A model generated the notes under the pieces. It saw only the letters and a list, made by a program, of their open reading frames with translations. It was not told the origin of the DNA and searched no databases. The translations under genes were made by a program, and so were the position numbers. 10,886 nt of DNA. It comes from PALSA-1355 sp041499515 (GTDB lineage: Bacteria; Planctomycetota; Planctomycetia; Pirellulales; PALSA-1355). Shown piece after piece: positions 6,355 to 10,886 of the stretch; position 1 is the stretch's first letter; each line of letters begins with the position of its first letter. The DNA is taken from positions 1 through 10,886 of the forward strand of contig JBGQKM010000211.1 in the NCBI GenBank assembly GCA_041499515.1, given 5' to 3'.

Positions 6355-6400
6355 ACGAACTCGCCACAAGAAAGCGGCACCTCGCGAGCACCAAGCAACG

Positions 6401-7822
6401 ATGAGCCCAACACCCAAACGCGTGGGGGTTTTGACCAGCGGTGGCGACTGCCCCGGCCTGAATGCCGTGCTGCGGGGGGTGGTGAAAAGTGCCGAGCAAT
6501 TGGGCTACGAGTGTATCGGTTTTCTCAAGGGCTTCGAAGGGCTGGTCGATCCGGTCAGCTACATCACGCTCAACAGCAAGAACACCTCCGGCATTTTGAC
6601 GCAGGGCGGCACGATCCTCGGCTCGACCAACAAGGGGCGATTTGCCGCCACGGTTGGCGTTGACGATCGCATCGAGATCAGTCGAGATCTGCTGGCGGCG
6701 GTTCGCGCCACAGTCGATCAACTTGGTCTTTCCGGCGTGATTTGCGTCGGCGGTGACGGCTCGTTGGCGATCGCACAGCAATTCCACGATTGTGGCATTC
6801 CCGTGGTCGGCGTGCCCAAGTCGATCGACAATGACTTGTCCGCCACGGCCTTCACTTTCGGTTTCGACAGCGCCGTGGCGTGCGCCACCGACGCGCTGGA
6901 CCGATTGCATACGACGGCCGCCAGCCACGAGCGGATCATGGTGCTTGAGGTGATGGGACGTCACGCCGGCTGGATCGCGCTGCACGCCGGCATTGCCGGT
7001 GGCGGCGATGTGATTCTGATCCCGGAAATCCCCTGGACCTTCGAACACGTTTGTCACAAGATTCTCGACCGCGATACACATGGCAAGCGTTTTACGCTGA
7101 TCGTCGTCGCCGAAGGTGCCCATTTGCCCGACGGCGAAATGGTCTTGCGCGAACGCCGCGAGTCGGATCGCCAGGTCCGCTTGGGTGGCGTGGGCAACGT
7201 CGTGGCGGCCGAGGTCGAACATCGACTGCACCGTGAGGTGCGCAGCGTCACGCTCGGCCATTTGCAACGCGGCGGCCCGCCCACGACCTTCGATCGAGTG
7301 TTGGCCACGCAGTTCGGCGCGCACGCCATGCGCTTGATCGTGCACCGGCGATTCGGCGAAATGATTTGCTATCGGCCGCCGGACATCGACAGCGTGCCGA
7401 TCATCGAGGCCGTGAATCATCTGTCGCGCGTCAATCCGCAAAGCGCGGCCGTGCTGGCCGCTCGAGCATTGGGCATCAGTTTCGGCGATAACGAGGCCAA
7501 CGCCAGTCCGTTTCTCATGCCCTGGGCCGGTGGCCTGGTCGCCCAGATTTTCCGCCGGCAAGAACCGCCGGAATTGCCCCCGCGAGATCCCGACCAGGTG
7601 TCGAAAATCGCCCGAGCCTTGAGCCGCGGCACCGACGCCCCGCGCTCTGCGCCCCCGCCGAGCGTGACGCGCGCTCACGTTCCGGGCTTCACGCAAACCA
7701 ACGCGGTCCAGGACTCGACTGGTCAGCCGACGCCCCAACGCCGCAAGTCCGATCGCGAACGATCGCGGCGCGAAACCGATGCTCCCCCCGAACCGGCCGA
7801 CCATCAGAACACGGATGTTTAG
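6401..7822 (+). CDS. 6-phosphofructokinase (mixed-signature type) with disordered C-terminal tail
   Basis: 473 aa. The core is a PfkA-family phosphofructokinase that phosphorylates fructose 6-phosphate at C1. Motifs include VLTSGGDCPGLNAVLRG (10-26), the phosphoryl-donor motif VGGDGS (116-121), VPKSIDNDL (138-146) with the catalytic aspartates Asp143 and Asp145, VMGRHAGWIA (184-193), and LGHLQRGGPP (285-294).
Two positions are used by the family to tell donors apart. The residue equivalent to E. coli 104 is Gly (Gly120), typical of ATP use. The one equivalent to 124 is Lys (Lys140), shared with PPi enzymes and with some ATP enzymes of group III. I infer ATP as donor, but the mixed signature leaves this open. 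Thr of the usual TIDND is Ser141. From about residue 388 the protein carries some 85 residues of charged, Pro/Arg/Ser-rich sequence outside the catalytic domain. No RBS is evident. The gene is single, divergent from the esterase and convergent with the export gene. Confidence 0.92.
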   Translation: MSPTPKRVGVLTSGGDCPGLNAVLRGVVKSAEQLGYECIGFLKGFEGLVDPVSYITLNSKNTSGILTQGGTILGSTNKGRFAATVGVDDRIEISRDLLAAVRATVDQLGLSGVICVGGDGSLAIAQQFHDCGIPVVGVPKSIDNDLSATAFTFGFDSAVACATDALDRLHTTAASHERIMVLEVMGRHAGWIALHAGIAGGGDVILIPEIPWTFEHVCHKILDRDTHGKRFTLIVVAEGAHLPDGEMVLRERRESDRQVRLGGVGNVVAAEVEHRLHREVRSVTLGHLQRGGPPTTFDRVLATQFGAHAMRLIVHRRFGEMICYRPPDIDSVPIIEAVNHLSRVNPQSAAVLAARALGISFGDNEANASPFLMPWAGGLVAQIFRRQEPPELPPRDPDQVSKIARALSRGTDAPRSAPPPSVTRAHVPGFTQTNAVQDSTGQPTPQRRKSDRERSRRETDAPPEPADHQNTDV

Positions 7823-7868
7823 CGGCCGCTGTCCCCTCGCAATGCGTCAGGAAAAGCACGCACACGAC

Positions 7869-7891
7869 AGCCGAGCCGGCCTGGTTCGGCT
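7869..7891 (+). terminator. Probable terminator-like hairpin downstream of the phosphofructokinase
   Basis: AGCCGAGCC, 5-nt loop, GGTTCGGCT: nine pairs in the plus-strand transcript including one G-U; on the other strand that pair becomes an A-C mismatch, so it suits the phosphofructokinase mRNA. It begins 46 nt after the stop. No T-run follows, so factor-independent termination is uncertain. Confidence 0.45.
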
Positions 7892-7897
7892 GCTTGA

Positions 7898-7996
7898 GAG
7901 CCAGCGGACAAAACCGCCGGGGACTGTCCCGATTTTGCGGAGTCCTCGAAGCAAAATGGGACTGTCCCCCTCTCGAAAGGTTCTGTCCGCTGACTC
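7898..7996. repeat. 99-bp nested palindromic (REP-like) intergenic element
   Basis: Outer arms 7898-7915 and 7979-7996 are inverted copies matching at 16 of 18 bases (core CAGCGGACA...TGTCCGCTGA). Inner arms 7919-7938 and 7951-7969 are also inverted, with GGGACTGTCCC followed by ATTTTGC on one side and GCAAAAT followed by GGGACTGTCCC on the other, around a 12-nt loop. GGGACTGTCCC is itself palindromic and occurs twice in direct orientation (7920-7930, 7958-7968). The element ends exactly where the minus-strand export gene's stop codon (7997-7999) begins. I recall similar TGTCCC/TTTTGC elements scattered through planctomycete genomes, sometimes beside REP-associated tyrosine transposases; no such transposase is in this window. 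It may be a mobile palindromic element that also serves as a terminator for the convergent genes. Confidence 0.7.
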
Positions 7997-9298
7997 CTAG
8001 TGTGTCAGCGTCGTCAGGTTGGTGAACGATACATTGCCGCTGAAGGGCGCGATGCCATACAGCCCTTTGGTGAACACCAGCTCGATGATGTTGTCCGACC
8101 GCAGGATTCTCGATTTCGGCACGATGATCAAATCGGCGTCGCTGACCCAGATTTCTCCGGCAGGGCACGGCCTGCGGCCCAGAAGTGCGGCCCGAAGATC
8201 GAGTACCGTGGCAATCAGACGCCAGTCTTCGGCACGGCGAAACACGACGATCTGATCGATGTTGGCTCCGTTGTTCCAACTGCCGGCCATCGCGATGGCT
8301 TGCATGACGGTCGTCGGAGCATCCAAGGGATACCGACCCGGCAGCTTCACTTCGCCCAACACGTACGCAAACCGCGGAGCCCGCGCCGTCAGCACCGGCA
8401 TGACTTCGATCCCCTCGATTTTTTCGGCGAAGCGCTCGTTCAGCTCTTGCCGGAATTCGTCGAGCGTCAAGCCTTGGGCCGGCACCGAGCCGACGGCCGG
8501 CAATTGGATCGTGCCCTCGGGCGTGACCCGTCCAGAGCGGACCTGGCCGCCGAAGCCCGACCGGCCGCCCACCGTGTAGCGAAGATCTTCCAACTTGGTA
8601 TCGACTTTCGTCGGCGTGACCGTGATCGCGGGGACCTTGTAGTATTTCTTGTAACGCTGTTCGAGATCCTCGCGCAACTGCGGCACGCTCAAATGGGCCG
8701 CGCGCACTTGTCCCAACAACGGCAATGTGATCGTGCCATCGGGCAATACAACCAGCGGGCGCTTGAGGTCCTTGTCCGTGGTCGACTCCACGGTCAATTC
8801 ATCGCCGACGTTGATTTCGTACGGGCCGGGGATTTCATTGCGCGTCACGCGAAACACGAAATCCAGCACGTCGTCCACTCGCAGCCGATAACTCGGCACG
8901 TGCGACAATCGCGAGCGGCCGACGTATTCGCCTTGAGCATATTCCTGAAATCCCGTCACCGGCCCTAACGCGTCCCAGCTCGCTTCGCCGCACGGCAAAC
9001 AACCTTGCACGCAGTCGATGCCCGGAATCGGCCGAGGATCGGCCGGACTCAGCGCCTGGCAAAGCTGGATGCGACCCCCGCCGGTCGCGCGCGGAGCCTG
9101 CCACGGCGCCCGATACGACGCCCCGCTGCGCCCGACCACTTGCGGGTCCCGAGCCATATCCGGACAAACCTCAAGCCCGCCCAACAAAAGGATCGAGGCC
9201 ATCGTAACAAGCGCCCTTCGCCTCAATCGCTTCAGGACGGACGTGGGCAAGCGCGCTGGATCGCTTTTGAGGAGCGGGTTCGAGGTTGTCCGTTGCAT
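7997..9298 (-). CDS. Wza-like polysaccharide export protein (Poly_export + SLBB)
   Basis: 433 aa, exported envelope protein of the outer-membrane polysaccharide exporter family. The N-terminus has many Lys/Arg residues (to about 28) and then a hydrophobic stretch ALVTMASILLLGGL (29-42), a signal sequence. Cys45 follows in LEVC, which is not a good lipobox, so lipid attachment is uncertain. Residues 45-130 are family-specific and contain CVQGCLPC (96-103). The Poly_export domain runs from about 137 to 230: YRLRVDDVLDF, a second similar opening YEINVGDELTV (160-170), VVLPDGTITLPLLGQV (183-198), then KVPAITVTP (221-229). A further VTPEGTIQLPAVG block (258-270) and an SLBB domain with YVLGEVKLPGRY (312-323) follow. 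The end carries SDADLIIVPKS (386-396).
It would form part of the periplasm/outer-membrane conduit for polysaccharide. It is the second gene of a unit with the TPR lipoprotein 33 nt upstream. No SD precedes the ATG, so translation may be coupled. The domain assignment is strong. Confidence 0.9.
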   Translation of the reverse strand: MQRTTSNPLLKSDPARLPTSVLKRLRRRALVTMASILLLGGLEVCPDMARDPQVVGRSGASYRAPWQAPRATGGGRIQLCQALSPADPRPIPGIDCVQGCLPCGEASWDALGPVTGFQEYAQGEYVGRSRLSHVPSYRLRVDDVLDFVFRVTRNEIPGPYEINVGDELTVESTTDKDLKRPLVVLPDGTITLPLLGQVRAAHLSVPQLREDLEQRYKKYYKVPAITVTPTKVDTKLEDLRYTVGGRSGFGGQVRSGRVTPEGTIQLPAVGSVPAQGLTLDEFRQELNERFAEKIEGIEVMPVLTARAPRFAYVLGEVKLPGRYPLDAPTTVMQAIAMAGSWNNGANIDQIVVFRRAEDWRLIATVLDLRAALLGRRPCPAGEIWVSDADLIIVPKSRILRSDNIIELVFTKGLYGIAPFSGNVSFTNLTTLTH

Positions 9299-9331
9299 GG
9301 TTTTTTAGGGGAGGAGTCCTGTTTCGGTAAC

Positions 9332-10777
9332 TCACCGACGCGGAGACCACGGGAGCCAACCGGTAATATCCTTTTTTGCCACGTTGGCAGCAGGTTTGGC
9401 CACTTGCGACGCCGTCTGGCCAGGCGCGGCGGTCGCCGGCGGAAGGAGACCCTCGGACGCAGCGGCCAGGCCCGCAAACGTCGTCGCATCGACCCATTGC
9501 ACCGCCGATCCCGAGCCGCGGCCCATTTGGGCAAGTCCGACCGCGCGCGCCTGGGCCTGTGCGGCCAGTTGTCGTTCGCCCAATCGAGCATGAACCACCG
9601 CCAGGTTGTGCCAGGCCGCCACCTGTGGCGAGAGCGATACGCTTTGGATCAGCAACGCTCGAGCCCGCGACAAATCTCCATTTTCGGCCGACAAGACTGC
9701 CAGTTCGTTCGCCGCGCGATAATTTCGGGAGTCGACCATCAGTGCCGCCTGAAACAGCAGCATGGCGTGTGCCGCGGATTCGAGCTGTCGCGAGGGTTGG
9801 CTACGCTGCTGGGCCGCCGCCACCTTGCCCAGCCCGAACAGGGCCATCGAGCCCGTGATTTCCTGAGCTGCCGCGGCGGCCAATTGTTCCTGGGCATACC
9901 CGTGGTAGCGGTGCGCGGCCATGATCGGCGTGTACGAACCGACCGACGCGGCTTTGAGAACGGGCGTCTTGTGCGCGACTACGACCTGGTCCACGTCCAC
10001 CTCGGCCTGGCCCGCGTCGCGGCGAACAAATTCGTTCGATTCCTTCAGTGCCACCAAACCCGCAGTGAGTGCCTTGCCATAAAACTGCGTGCCTTGCTGA
10101 GCATCGCTGGCCTGCGCGATCCATTGCAGGGCGGCGATGAACTCGGAGCGTGCGGAAAACAGAGCGCCCCGCTCGGCCAATTGAAAGCCGTGGCGAACGC
10201 GCTGGCCGGCGCGCTGGGCCACGGCCGTCATCTCCGCGGTGTTCGGACCGGCATGAGCCCAGGGCAATAGGGTCCGCTCGATGATTTCTGGCGGCGCGGC
10301 ACCGGCCAGGTCATTGTCGATGGGTTCTTCTTCGCCGGCCTCGAGCGGCAATTCTGTCGCACGGTTTTCGCTCGGTATTGGCGGATCTTCCTCCGCGTCA
10401 ATCGCCGAGGAATCAGGCCCCTTCCGCGGCCCAAACATATCGTGAGGCGCCGCGGCATCCTCCGGGCCTGTCCACTCGACCGCCGGGTTGGGCAGCTCGA
10501 TCGAAGCGCCCTGCGTGGCCGCCGACGGGTCGGCCGGAGGGGCCGCGACCGGATTCGACTCGGTCGGCTCATGAAGCGCCGTCGTGGCCACCCGCGGACC
10601 GCCTGGCAAACGTCTCCAGGGTCCCGGCGAGCCGCTTTGCAGTTCAGCCAGGACCGCCGGAGGCGCGTGTCCTGGCGTGGAACTGGCGCTGGAGAGCGAG
10701 GCGTCACAGCCGGTGCTCGGCACGACGATCAGCGGCAGCAGGCAAACGGCGCAAACGGCAAAGGCACTACGATCCAT
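9332..10777 (-). CDS. TPR-containing lipoprotein of the polysaccharide-export unit
   Basis: 481 aa from the ATG at 10777. The N-terminus MDRSAFAVCAVCLLPLIVVPSTGC is a lipoprotein signal peptide with Cys24 as the lipidated residue (S-T-G-C, close to the lipobox). An ATG at 10834 would add 19 residues and bury this signal. The GGAAGAG run just upstream also favours 10777. Residues 25-165 are Pro/Ala/Ser/Glu-rich and probably disordered. From about 185 the protein is alpha-helical. TPR-like helix pairs are visible at about 333-366 (AMLLFQAALMVDSRNYRAANELA), 367-400 (GDLSRARALLIQSVS...AWHNLAVVHARLG) and 401-419. The C-terminus is ITGWLPWSPRR. The middle part (RHGFQLAERGALFSARSEF) looks like a family I associate with planctomycetes, from memory. 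TPR lipoproteins can act as assembly or pilotin-type partners for outer-membrane pores, and the export gene directly downstream supports that idea. The precise function is unknown. Confidence 0.82.
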   Translation of the reverse strand: MDRSAFAVCAVCLLPLIVVPSTGCDASLSSASSTPGHAPPAVLAELQSGSPGPWRRLPGGPRVATTALHEPTESNPVAAPPADPSAATQGASIELPNPAVEWTGPEDAAAPHDMFGPRKGPDSSAIDAEEDPPIPSENRATELPLEAGEEEPIDNDLAGAAPPEIIERTLLPWAHAGPNTAEMTAVAQRAGQRVRHGFQLAERGALFSARSEFIAALQWIAQASDAQQGTQFYGKALTAGLVALKESNEFVRRDAGQAEVDVDQVVVAHKTPVLKAASVGSYTPIMAAHRYHGYAQEQLAAAAAQEITGSMALFGLGKVAAAQQRSQPSRQLESAAHAMLLFQAALMVDSRNYRAANELAVLSAENGDLSRARALLIQSVSLSPQVAAWHNLAVVHARLGERQLAAQAQARAVGLAQMGRGSGSAVQWVDATTFAGLAAASEGLLPPATAAPGQTASQVAKPAANVAKKDITGWLPWSPRR

Positions 10778-10779
10778 CG

Positions 10780-10786
10780 CTCTTCC
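10780..10786 (-). promoter_or_regulatory. Shine-Dalgarno-like site of the TPR lipoprotein gene
   Basis: GGAAGAG on the minus strand, ending two bases before the ATG at 10777 (spacing short but the GGA is about 6 nt away). It helps choose this start over the ATG at 10834. Confidence 0.4.
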
Positions 10787-10806
10787 GTGACTGAAAATTC
10801 CTAAGT

Positions 10807-10831
10807 CGCGCCCAGTTTCCGTTGTGGCGCG
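10807..10831 (-). other. Small hairpin in the lipoprotein gene leader
   Basis: CGCGCC (10807-10812) and GGCGCG (10826-10831) are perfect inverted 6-mers with a 13-nt loop, about 30 nt ahead of the start. It may be chance in GC-rich DNA. I see no convincing promoter hexamers between here and the right edge of the window. Confidence 0.2.
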
Positions 10832-10886
10832 CATGAATCATTTCAGCGATCGTCAGTCGGCCACAGGCATCCCAAGAAAATCCGCT

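Noticed and set aside
6305..7804. 499-codon open frame on the minus strand opposite the phosphofructokinase gene
   Set aside because: The plus-strand frame has full catalytic motifs, whereas the antisense product is Arg/Gly/Ala/His-rich without recognisable domains. Long antisense frames are expected in GC-rich coding DNA.
9299..9331. AGGAGTCCT palindrome and GGGGAGGAG run between lipoprotein and export genes as a regulatory site
   Set aside because: The purine run is on the plus strand, the wrong one for an RBS here, and a 9-base palindrome is too short to claim.
9005..10270. 421-codon plus-strand frame opposite the TPR lipoprotein and export genes
   Set aside because: It spans two real minus-strand genes and their junction, has no domain, and its composition is that of a shadow frame.
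1..10886. CRISPR array, tRNA or rRNA genes, insertion sequence
   Set aside because: No regularly spaced repeats, cloverleaf-like segment, conserved rRNA stretch or transposase-like protein was seen on either strand.

Overview
The window is GC-rich, densely coded bacterial DNA that most resembles a planctomycete, probably Pirellulales-like. I base this on recalled family resemblance: the polysaccharide-export protein and TPR lipoprotein on the right look like planctomycete types, most genes lack a clear Shine-Dalgarno sequence, and one intergenic gap holds a GGGACTGTCCC-type palindromic repeat. No database search was possible. I see no rRNA, tRNA, CRISPR array, transposase or phage gene.

Left part (+ strand, 1-2145): the tail of an unidentified protein, then a CpsD/BY-kinase-like protein whose nucleotide-binding motifs are degenerate, then a WbpP-type UDP-GlcNAc/GalNAc 4-epimerase. 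The spacings (20 and 80 nt) suggest a transcription unit for exopolysaccharide or glycan assembly. Middle part (2170-5385): an MFS transporter on the minus strand, then on the plus strand a dolichol/polyprenol-phosphate mannose synthase-like GT2 enzyme and a UDP-glucuronate 4-epimerase-like enzyme. Together these could supply UDP-GalNAc, UDP-galacturonate and a lipid-linked hexose, although no polymerising glycosyltransferase, flippase or polymerase is visible here.

Right part (5404-10777): a secreted SGNH/GDSL esterase (minus strand) diverges from a 6-phosphofructokinase (plus strand) across a 262-nt region with a strong hairpin. The phosphofructokinase converges on a minus-strand pair, a TPR lipoprotein followed 33 nt later by a Wza-like polysaccharide-export protein. 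The 174-nt convergent gap holds a probable terminator hairpin and a 99-bp nested palindromic repeat that ends exactly at the export gene's stop codon.

The best leads are the CpsD-like protein that has lost both its Walker A lysine and Walker B aspartate while keeping Walker A', the lipoprotein/export pair as a possible two-component envelope export module, and the REP-like repeat. The rest looks like ordinary cell-surface carbohydrate and central-metabolism genes.
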